A stretch of 15,775 nucleotides of DNA from Candidatus Hydrogenedentota bacterium (GTDB taxonomy: Bacteria; Hydrogenedentota; Hydrogenedentia; Hydrogenedentales; JAEUWI01). The notes under the pieces were generated by a model. It was not told the origin of the DNA. It made no database searches and worked only from the letters and a program-made list of their open reading frames with translations. Where the stretch lies: assembly GCA_030430835.1 (NCBI GenBank), contig JAUIKJ010000015.1, forward strand, positions 1-15,775, in the 5' to 3' direction. Of the stretch, positions 1 to 6,998 are shown in pieces. Positions within the stretch are counted from its first letter, which is position 1. Every line of letters starts with the position of its first letter. The position numbers were made by a program, and so were the translations under genes.

Positions 1-316
1 CCCCCATCCCACGCGCACCCAGGGCCGTGAGAAAAGACTCGGCTCCCGGCAAGAGTATCGTGAGGTCCGGCGCGACCTGATCGTAGTAGGGCTTATAGAT
101 TCCGATGGCCGCTTCAATGTCGATCATGCCCATCATGCCGAGCTGCGCCGGCAGTGGATGCCCTATCGACCCGATGACCGCCTCCCGTGTCGGCACGGCA
201 AGCGAAAAGTATTCGAAAGCGTACTGGTACGAGGCGACAATGGCATCTGTCGAATCGATCAAGGTGCCATCGAGATCAAAGGCAACGGCACGGAGCGGGG
301 GATGGGCGGTATACAT
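1..316 (-). CDS. HAD-family hydrolase, N-terminal part (cut by left window edge)
   Basis: This is the first 105 codons of a haloacid-dehalogenase-superfamily phosphatase. It is read leftward from an ATG at 316 and is still open at base 1. HAD motif I, FDLDGTLID, lies at residues 13-21. Its first Asp is the phospho-acceptor nucleophile and the second Asp the acid/base in this family. The stretch that follows looks like an alpha-helical cap domain (around residues 23-80) of the phosphoglycolate-phosphatase / beta-phosphoglucomutase type. Motifs II-IV would lie outside the window, so the substrate cannot be named. The start sits 44 bases after the stop of the exported sulfatase-like gene on the same strand, so co-transcription is likely. 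No strong ribosome-binding site is visible upstream. The superfamily is secure; the exact enzyme is not. Confidence 0.85.
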   Translation of the reverse strand, partial: MYTAHPPLRAVAFDLDGTLIDSTDAIVASYQYAFEYFSLAVPTREAVIGSIGHPLPAQLGMMGMIDIEAAIGIYKPYYDQVAPDLTILLPGAESFLTALGARGMG

Positions 317-360
317 GGCTAAAGACTTTCTTAAGGTACCCGCGCACTGGTGCAGGGTGT

Positions 361-2535
361 TTACTCGAGGTATCCCAGGGCGCGCAGGTTTTCCCGCAAC
401 TCGGGGTCCAGGCTCGCTGCGTCTACTTGCGTGACTGGCGGAACGTACCACGTGTAAACGTGGAATCCCTTCGGGAGCTTGGCGCGTGCGGGGCCCTCCG
501 GGGCCGACAACACGGCCTCCGGCCGGAGGCGATCCAGACCCGCGGGCGCGGCCCAGTCCGGTCCAAGGTGAAAGGCCGCCGCGTCCATCGGTTGCCCCTC
601 GCGCGCTGCCTCAAAGTGAATCTCGGCATCTGCAGGGACATCCAGCACGATCAGTGCCTGATCATCCTGCTCGAAGGCCGCCCGGTCCTCAAGCTTCTCG
701 AAGCGCAACCGGAAGGCCACCGTATCGCCATCGCGGTGTAACGCACCAAGTTCCTTTGGAAAATGGAGGCGCGCATGTTTCAGGCCCGGTGCCGTGATGC
801 GGCCCGTGATCTCCGGTGCCGCGGAGAGACGGCCCGTGATCAAAAAGTTCAGGCCACCAGTGGTCGCCGCCGCACGCCGGCGGAGCTCCGCGCCGAGGGC
901 ATCCTGAAGGGCCTCAGGCGCGTCCTTGCGGGGGTGCTGTTCGCCCGGATCCTGTACCAGATCGTAGTAGAAGGTCGCCTCCGCGTTGATGTCCTCGAAG
1001 CGCTTCCAATCCGTATTCTTCGCGGTGCGCTCGTCGCGCGCAAACTTTACGCTCATCAGGGACGCATGAGCCAGGCGCCCATCGCCCTTCCCCGTCGTCA
1101 GCAGCTCGGCAAAGGAACGCCCCTGAAAGCGCGGCTCTTCTGGAAGATGGAGCAGATCGAGCAGGGTTGGTGCCACATCCACCATGTTCACGATGCCTTC
1201 CCGCACCGCGCCGCCATGCGCGTTGCCGGGCAGCTTCACCAGCAGAGGGATGCGCAACTGCTCCTCATAGAGCGTGCGACCATGGTAGACCCCGCCGTGT
1301 TCCCAGAACTCCTCACCGTGATCCGAAGTGACGATGATGAGCGCGTCGTCGTATTCACCGCGGGATTTCAGGGTGTCGATCATCCGCCCGAACTGGGCAT
1401 CGGAGTACGCTATCTCGCCGTCGTAGAGGTCCTTGCACAGTTGCTTCAGCGCTTCGGGGGTCGCAAGCTGCGACATTGGTGCCCCGGGATTCGGTGCCCG
1501 AAGATTAAAGCCCAGGAGCAGGCGGACATCATGCAGGATCTGATGGCCGGCAGTCGCCTCCACTTTCGCGCGAAAGGCCTCCCGCTCCGGCCAGGGCACC
1601 ATCGATTGGAAGCGCTCAAAATACTCCTGCTCCACCGGCCAGTAGGGATTGTGTGGTCCCATACAGTGGACGTAATAGAACCCCGGTTTCTCCGTGCCGA
1701 ACTGCATGGCGGTAAGGGCCGCATCAACCACACCGACATCTTTCAGTTTGGAATGGACAAACTCGTAGTTGTAAAAGTCCTCGCCCAGCCCCCAGCGGGG
1801 CAGGCAATTGCCATTGCTCATGATGACATGCGATTCATAGCCGCCCGCCATCAGCGCGGCCGCCAGCGACGGCAGGTCCGAACGCATGACATCCGGATTG
1901 TCCCGGGCGCCGTGGCGTTCCGGATAGACCCCGGTCAGCAACGAGGCCACCGATGGCCGCGTCCAGGAAGATTGTGGTGTGAGATGGGTAAAGGTCACCG
2001 CGTCGTCGGCGAAGGCCCGCAGCCGAGGCGTTGTATCGCGCGCATAACCATAGACGCTCATGTGGTCCAGGCGGAGCGTATCAATGAGATAGAGGATAAC
2101 CTTGCCGCCCTTGCGGCCGCGTTCGAGCAATTCACACGGCCCGATCCATACGGGTTCCGGCGTGTGAATACGGAGGATACATTCGGCGCCGTCCTCCATG
2201 CCGTCCAGGCCCCGACGCGACCGCTGCCATGCGTGGTCCTTCGGCATATCGATGGAATACAGCAGGGTATCTCCTGAGCGCACTTCCACCGAAACTGCGT
2301 GTTTCCCACCCTTCGGTGGAAGCAGTCCCAATCGCAGCATCTGGCGTGCCGACGCCGGCCCCAGCGAGACTTCCGCCACGCCATTGACCGGTTCCACGCG
2401 GTACGCATCCCGCCAATTGCGGCCATAGTTCACGCGCTCCTGCGGCAAATCGGCCAAGGGGGTTGCGCCGCTGGCCACATCCGAGCACAGGAGAATGATG
2501 ACGAATAGCGCGATGAAATAAGTGTTTCGGTACAT
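361..2535 (-). CDS. Exported sulfatase-like hydrolase of the alkaline phosphatase superfamily, Thr nucleophile type
   Basis: The product is about 724 aa. Residues 1 to about 25 form a signal peptide (MYRNTYFIALFVIILLCSD, then a small-residue cleavage region), so it acts outside the cytoplasmic membrane. The catalytic domain spans about residues 143-500. Metal ligands are seen as VILYLIDTLRLDHMSVYGY (Asp152), MGPHNPYWP (His295), VTSDHGEEFWEHGG (Asp405, His406) and YHGR (His418). The nucleophile segment reads SSWTRPSVASLLTG. Aligned on LLTG to the sulfatase signature CxPSR, Thr192 takes the place of the Cys/Ser that becomes formylglycine, and the Arg is lost. A sulfatase reaction by formylglycine is therefore unlikely; phosphatase, phosphodiesterase or phospho-transferase chemistry is possible. 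The C-terminal 170 residues look like an accessory beta-rich domain. I chose the ATG at 2535, which opens the signal peptide and has an AGGA about 10 bases upstream. A GTG at 2553 would add six residues and spoil the signal. The gene begins 14 bases after the ligase gene ends. Confidence 0.88.
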   Translation of the reverse strand: MYRNTYFIALFVIILLCSDVASGATPLADLPQERVNYGRNWRDAYRVEPVNGVAEVSLGPASARQMLRLGLLPPKGGKHAVSVEVRSGDTLLYSIDMPKDHAWQRSRRGLDGMEDGAECILRIHTPEPVWIGPCELLERGRKGGKVILYLIDTLRLDHMSVYGYARDTTPRLRAFADDAVTFTHLTPQSSWTRPSVASLLTGVYPERHGARDNPDVMRSDLPSLAAALMAGGYESHVIMSNGNCLPRWGLGEDFYNYEFVHSKLKDVGVVDAALTAMQFGTEKPGFYYVHCMGPHNPYWPVEQEYFERFQSMVPWPEREAFRAKVEATAGHQILHDVRLLLGFNLRAPNPGAPMSQLATPEALKQLCKDLYDGEIAYSDAQFGRMIDTLKSRGEYDDALIIVTSDHGEEFWEHGGVYHGRTLYEEQLRIPLLVKLPGNAHGGAVREGIVNMVDVAPTLLDLLHLPEEPRFQGRSFAELLTTGKGDGRLAHASLMSVKFARDERTAKNTDWKRFEDINAEATFYYDLVQDPGEQHPRKDAPEALQDALGAELRRRAAATTGGLNFLITGRLSAAPEITGRITAPGLKHARLHFPKELGALHRDGDTVAFRLRFEKLEDRAAFEQDDQALIVLDVPADAEIHFEAAREGQPMDAAAFHLGPDWAAPAGLDRLRPEAVLSAPEGPARAKLPKGFHVYTWYVPPVTQVDAASLDPELRENLRALGYLE

Positions 2536-2549
2536 GGCCGCCGATCCTA

Positions 2550-3929
2550 TCACAACGCCGTGGAATCGATCCGGCCCTGATCCAGCGTAGAATGCACGAA
2601 GCGCAGCTTGCCGCCTGCGCCGCGGGGAAGTGCGTCGGTGTACACGATCTCGAAGTCGACATCGTCGCCCACGCGCTTCTGCGTCTCTGCGCGCAGTTGT
2701 GCCTCGTCCGCATCGCCGTAGCCCGCGCCCTTCACGATACAGAGTTGCATGGCGCCTGGCTCCTCCTGCCGGATCTGTGCCTCGCGCACGTGGACCATGT
2801 CCTTAAAGATATGATCGAGCCGGCCGATGCGCGCACCGCGCCGCGTGATGATGTAGTCTTCCTTGCGCCCATCAATTCCCGCCACTTCCCGGCCGAAGGG
2901 CACCGGCCCGGCCTGCGCGGGTAAGGTCGCATGATCCCCAACCTGGTACCGGATCAGCGGGAACGCGGGATTGGAAAGGTTCGTGCCCACGATATCGTGG
3001 CTGCCGTCGCCCCGTGGAAGAAACTCGACGGCCGCGAAATCCTCATCCACACAATAGCGGCCGTCCGGATGCATGGAGACATTCGCCACGCCCTCCGCCA
3101 TGGAGTAGTGCGTGATCGGCGCAACCCCGAAGGCCGCTTCGATGACGGCGCGCTGGTGCGGCAACACACTCTCCGCGCCAAGACTGACCCAGCGGAAATC
3201 CAACTCCGCGCCACGCTGAAGCACATAGCCCGCGAGCAACGCCACCAGCGAGGGATAGCCGTGGAGCCAGCGGTAGCCGCTGTCCTGCATGGCGCGTATG
3301 TATGCTGCGGCCGTCGTCTCACTCAGGTGATAGCCGCTGAAGAGAATCTGTTTCCCCGGGCGGTTGTAGCGCCAGTAGGGCGGCTTGTGTTGCCTTGAGG
3401 GAACCACCGAGCGTCCGCCGAGATAGAGGCACGGCGTGTCGAACTTGATGCCGTGCCAGCCGCGGAAGCGCCACCACACTGCCCAGTGCTCGCGCTGCGC
3501 GTCGAGGGTTGCGGGGAAACGCAGGCCCGCCCCCGTCGTGCCGCTGGTATGGATCATCATCGTGTCGTGACGGCGAACCGCCTCGGAGACAAACGCCGCC
3601 GCGCGCGCTTGCACCGTCTGCTTGGTCAACACCGGCAGCGCGGAAAGGTCCTCCAGACGGCGGAAGTCATTGGGAGACGCACCGAGTTCGCGGAAGAGAT
3701 TGCGGTAGTAGGGCACGCTCCGCACGGCATGCTCGATGAAACGCGCGAGCCGCTCGTCGCGGTAGGCCTGCCGCGCATCTGCGCTCCACGCCCCGCGCGC
3801 TTCGTACTCCTGGAGAAGCCGGTGGAAGGCCGCATTGAAGCGCACACGACGAATTCGGCGGCCCTCCGCGCTCACCGCCCATTGCTGCAGCGGCAGTGGC
3901 AGCCGCGCGTAGATCGCCTCACGATCCAT
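2550..3929 (-). CDS. Phenylacetate-CoA ligase / CapK-like adenylate-forming protein
   Basis: This 459-aa protein belongs to the PaaK/CapK branch of adenylate-forming enzymes, which activate a carboxylic acid with ATP. The phosphate-binding loop HTSGTTG is at residues 127-133. Other recognisable segments are HYSMAEG (274-280), GTNLSNPAFPLIRYQVGD (315-332), an adenosine/hinge segment GRKEDYIITRRGARI (354-368) and a C-terminal lid with PRGAGGKLRFV, whose Lys441 fits the catalytic lysine of the family. The length is near that of PaaK and CapK proteins. The acid substrate is unknown. CapK-type members usually occur in capsule or exopolysaccharide loci rather than in phenylacetate degradation, and no paa genes are seen here. 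The start at 3929 lies inside the end of the DUF362 gene (11-base overlap), which points to translational coupling. The exported sulfatase-like gene follows 14 bases downstream. An upstream extension in the same frame exists but is an arginine-rich shadow of the DUF362 gene. Confidence 0.88.
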   Translation of the reverse strand: MDREAIYARLPLPLQQWAVSAEGRRIRRVRFNAAFHRLLQEYEARGAWSADARQAYRDERLARFIEHAVRSVPYYRNLFRELGASPNDFRRLEDLSALPVLTKQTVQARAAAFVSEAVRRHDTMMIHTSGTTGAGLRFPATLDAQREHWAVWWRFRGWHGIKFDTPCLYLGGRSVVPSRQHKPPYWRYNRPGKQILFSGYHLSETTAAAYIRAMQDSGYRWLHGYPSLVALLAGYVLQRGAELDFRWVSLGAESVLPHQRAVIEAAFGVAPITHYSMAEGVANVSMHPDGRYCVDEDFAAVEFLPRGDGSHDIVGTNLSNPAFPLIRYQVGDHATLPAQAGPVPFGREVAGIDGRKEDYIITRRGARIGRLDHIFKDMVHVREAQIRQEEPGAMQLCIVKGAGYGDADEAQLRAETQKRVGDDVDFEIVYTDALPRGAGGKLRFVHSTLDQGRIDSTAL

Positions 3930-5298
3930 GTGTGCGCGCCTCGCGCAGGGTCGTCCAGCCGAAGTGCGGCCGAAACCCGCCCGGCTTCGCCGGGGCCAGG
4001 TCCGCGAGCGTGCAGGTGTCCGCCAGTCGCTCGTCCCAGACACGCACCGCATCCACGTCGTGCGCCCGTATCGGCCAGCGGTGCGCATCGAACGCATGAC
4101 GCACAATCGGCAGTTCATCCACCGCGTAGCCGATCAGGCGCGCCGCCACGGCATCCACGGCTGCCGGGTCATCGCCCGCGATCAGCAGATCGGCGTTCAC
4201 CGCATCCGGCGCAATGGGGCCGTTGCCCTCGCCGCCAACAATGCCGTCCACGATGGCCAGGTAGCGCTTGGGCTGGGTGCCATCGCGCCAGCTCCCGTCC
4301 ACGTTGCCATAGAGGAGCGCGCGGTTCAGGTCCAGCGCCATGCGCCACGTGGTGTCGTTGCCGAACCAGTTGCCGTTGCGAATGGTCGTCTCGCTGTCGC
4401 CCAGTACCTGCTTGCCCGCGCTGCGCATCTGCCGGAAAAGCCACGGGCCCAGGCCCGGCACCGATTGCGCCGCACGCCGGCCCACACGCTTCAATGCGCG
4501 CTCCAACTCCACGCGCCACCCGCCCGCGGGAAACTCGTCGCCACCGGACCGGGGGGTGCCCTCGCAGTGGTGCGGCAACCAGTTCTTGTCGCCGTTGATG
4601 CCCACGAGATTCTTCAGGCAACAGGTCAGCCCGGTCTTCTTGTGCGTCTTCAGTTTCGGCAGGTTGACGAAGAGGTCGCAGTGCATGGGTGTGCCCGCAA
4701 TCAGGTACTCGTGCACCTCGCCGTGATGGTGTTGGTGCAGTTCGTTCGTGTCGTAGTCCGCGCCATAATAATGGCCCTCGCCCCAATGGCCAAAGAAAAG
4801 GCTGTCGCGACCGAGGTTCAGCCGGGTATAGCCGCGCGGATCGTGGGGGTTCGGACGGCGATCCACGACCACGTCGTCCTGCGTAATCCACGTCTCCCGG
4901 CGCAAGTCCGTGATCTCGATCTTCAGGTCCGGCCACTGATTCTGAATCAATTGGAGCCGGTCCCGGAGCCGCCCCCGGGCCAGGATTGCCTCGAAATTCG
5001 CGTAGGTATGCGGCGCATCGCACAAGGCGATCGTGCCCTGGCCTTGCGTCGCCTCCGCGATCTTTCCCACCACCGCCAGGACCAGATTCGGGTGCGTAAT
5101 CACCGGCTCCCAGACCGCGGGATCATGCTGGTGCGATTCCTGGATCCAGTTCGGCTTCACTACCACCAGGCGATCGGGCCGCGCCTCGGCCAGCCACGCG
5201 CGCAGGCCCGGCTGATCATCAATCACGGTGTCGACGAATCGCGCCATTGCTGCCGCGTCGTCGTAGGACTTGACCTGCGCTATACGTACATCCGCCAT
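3919..5298 (-). CDS. DUF362 domain protein
   Basis: This 459-aa protein is recognised by DUF362 hallmarks. An N-terminal segment RLVVVKPNWIQ is at residues 43-53 and a central NLPKLKTHKKTGLTCCLKN segment at 212-230, followed by LVGINGDKNWLPHH (231-244). The C-terminal signature, DGIVGGEGNGP (351-361) and IAGDDPAAVDAVAARLIG (373-390), is typical. No ferredoxin-like cysteine cluster is attached, unlike many family members, and no signal peptide or membrane segment is seen, so it should be cytoplasmic. The molecular function of DUF362 is not established and I do not assign one. I chose the ATG at 5298 because the product then begins directly with the conserved beta strand (MADVRIAQVK). The earlier TTG at 5370 would touch the ilvA stop and add 24 residues without family character. 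It follows ilvA by 72 bases and overlaps the ligase gene start by 11 bases, so it is most closely tied to the ligase. Confidence 0.85.
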   Translation of the reverse strand: MADVRIAQVKSYDDAAAMARFVDTVIDDQPGLRAWLAEARPDRLVVVKPNWIQESHQHDPAVWEPVITHPNLVLAVVGKIAEATQGQGTIALCDAPHTYANFEAILARGRLRDRLQLIQNQWPDLKIEITDLRRETWITQDDVVVDRRPNPHDPRGYTRLNLGRDSLFFGHWGEGHYYGADYDTNELHQHHHGEVHEYLIAGTPMHCDLFVNLPKLKTHKKTGLTCCLKNLVGINGDKNWLPHHCEGTPRSGGDEFPAGGWRVELERALKRVGRRAAQSVPGLGPWLFRQMRSAGKQVLGDSETTIRNGNWFGNDTTWRMALDLNRALLYGNVDGSWRDGTQPKRYLAIVDGIVGGEGNGPIAPDAVNADLLIAGDDPAAVDAVAARLIGYAVDELPIVRHAFDAHRWPIRAHDVDAVRVWDERLADTCTLADLAPAKPGGFRPHFGWTTLREARTHGS

Positions 5299-5370
5299 CG
5301 GCGACCTCGGTTGCCTTCCCGCCAGGGCGACATGGTACCCCGCCGGGGCCGGTCCATGCAGCCTGTGCAA

Positions 5371-6879
5371 CTACAGCATGCGCCGGAGCACCTCGACCTC
5401 GACCTCCCGATACTCGTGGCCCGTCTGGGGCAGAATCTTCAGGAAGGCCGCGCGGTGGGATTCGTCCTCGAATTCGAACCCGATCAATGCATGGCCCACC
5501 TGTTCGCCGGTGCTGGTGTAGTTGAAGTAGCAGATGCTCGCCGTGTCACGAATGGACACCAGCAAATCGTGCAATGCGCCGGCACGTTCCGGAAACTCGT
5601 AGGTCAGGAAAAAGGGCAAGCGGAAGAGATCCGGTTCATAGTTGATGATTCGAAACTCAACATCCGCGGCGGAGGTCACGTCCTCATAGGGAATCGCCAA
5701 TTCGGTCAACCGTTGTTCGAGTGCCTGCAATACCGGTGGCGCGGATTCCACGCCGATCACCGGCCACGCACGGCGCGTGTCCACCTTGCCGTATTGCACT
5801 TCGACTATGTTGATGCCCTCCAGCACCGTCTCCAGCAGGTGCAACAGGCCGCCCGGCGCTTCGCCCATCTCAAATCGGTAATAGCGCTTGCGCGCGGCGC
5901 CGATGCCGGCGTGGTGTGCGATCCAGGCCAACTGGTCAAAATCCACGTTCGCACCACACAACACCGCCACCGCGCGCTGTCCCGAGAGCTGTGCACGCTG
6001 CTTCAGCAACCCCGCCACGCCCATCGCACCCGAAGGTTCGGCGATGACCCGCCGCGCTTCCCACAGGCTCTCGATCGCCGCGGCGACTTCCTCGTTCGAC
6101 ACCGTGATAAATTCGTCGATCAGCGCCGCACAGAGCGGGTAGGTCAGGTCGCCCGCGCGCTTGACCGCCGTGCCGTCGCAGAACACGTCCACGTGGCTCA
6201 GCGTGACCGGCGCGCCCGCCGCCACCGCGGCCCCCATGCTCGCCTGGCCCACACCTTCCACACCGACGATGCGGATCTCCGGATAGTAAGCCTTGAGCCA
6301 ACAGGCCGTCGCCGCGGCCATGCCGCCGCCGCCAATCTGCAGGTAGGCCACGTCGAAGGGCCCTTGGCCCGACATCACAATTTCGTCCGCCAGCGTGCCC
6401 TGCCCCCCCATCGTGTGGAGATCGTCGTAGGGGTGTACGAAGCACTGGCCGGATTCCGCGGCATGTTGTTTGGCCGCTTCCGCCGCATCCGAATACGAAT
6501 CGCCGGTCAGCACCACCTCCACGAACGCACCGCCATGCCGGTGTACCGCCTCCTGTTTCATGCGCGGGGTGGAGACGGGCATGTAGACATGGGCGCGTAC
6601 GCCCAGCGCCTGGGCCGCCAGCGCCACGCCCTGGGCATGGTTCCCCGCCGAGGCACAGACGACGCCCTGTGCCCGCTGTGCCGGGTCCAGCGCGGTCATG
6701 CAATTGTAGGCCCCGCGCCACTTGTAGGCATGAATGGGGGAGAGGTCTTCGCGCTTCAGGAAGACCTCCGCGTCCACGGGCAGCGCAAGGCGCTCCAGCG
6801 GCGTGGGTTGTGCCGCGGCGTAGACGCGCTTGCGCGCCATGAGGATTTCCTGGAAGAGCTGTTCGCGAAGAGATGGCAT
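5371..6879 (-). CDS. ilvA: Threonine ammonia-lyase, biosynthetic type
   Basis: The enzyme deaminates L-threonine to 2-oxobutanoate, the first step specific to isoleucine synthesis. The product is 502 aa, the usual length of the biosynthetic form. The PLP lysine is Lys53 in HAYKWRGAYN. The SAGNHAQG segment (77-84), the glycine-rich phosphate loop IGGGGMAA (182-189) and CGAN (308-311) fit fold-type II PLP enzymes. Two C-terminal ACT-like regulatory domains follow: about 331-410 (RYYRFEMGEAPGGLLHLLE) and about 419-502 (FRLPFFLTYEFPERAGALHDLL). The short catabolic TdcB type lacks this arrangement, so isoleucine feedback control is likely. I chose the ATG at 6879, which gives MPSLREQLFQEIL, a normal IlvA beginning. 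The ribosome-binding site is weak. It lies 119 bases after the antiporter gene and 72 bases before the DUF362 gene on the same strand. No other branched-chain synthesis gene is present, so it seems to stand alone. Confidence 0.95.
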   Translation of the reverse strand: MPSLREQLFQEILMARKRVYAAAQPTPLERLALPVDAEVFLKREDLSPIHAYKWRGAYNCMTALDPAQRAQGVVCASAGNHAQGVALAAQALGVRAHVYMPVSTPRMKQEAVHRHGGAFVEVVLTGDSYSDAAEAAKQHAAESGQCFVHPYDDLHTMGGQGTLADEIVMSGQGPFDVAYLQIGGGGMAAATACWLKAYYPEIRIVGVEGVGQASMGAAVAAGAPVTLSHVDVFCDGTAVKRAGDLTYPLCAALIDEFITVSNEEVAAAIESLWEARRVIAEPSGAMGVAGLLKQRAQLSGQRAVAVLCGANVDFDQLAWIAHHAGIGAARKRYYRFEMGEAPGGLLHLLETVLEGINIVEVQYGKVDTRRAWPVIGVESAPPVLQALEQRLTELAIPYEDVTSAADVEFRIINYEPDLFRLPFFLTYEFPERAGALHDLLVSIRDTASICYFNYTSTGEQVGHALIGFEFEDESHRAAFLKILPQTGHEYREVEVEVLRRML

Positions 6880-6998
6880 GGCGGAAAGGATAGCAGGCTC
6901 GGGTGTTGGGGTACGAGACGATTCGCTTTCCTGTTCACCGGTCCATGCGCACCACGCCGGCAACTGTCCGGAAAAAGTGCCACGTCCGGGCGGCGCAA

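Noticed and set aside
763..2277. Plus-strand open frame of about 500 codons antisense to the sulfatase-like gene
   Set aside because: Composition is typical of an antisense shadow and the minus-strand gene has clear catalytic motifs and a signal peptide.
2467..2500. Lipoprotein lipobox in the signal peptide of the sulfatase-like protein
   Set aside because: The Cys in ILLCSD is preceded by Leu rather than Gly/Ala/Ser, so a normal signal peptidase I site further on is more likely.
6968..6989. Terminator after the antiporter gene (CCGGA / TCCGG repeat)
   Set aside because: The stem is only five bases and the T run lies in the loop instead of after the stem.
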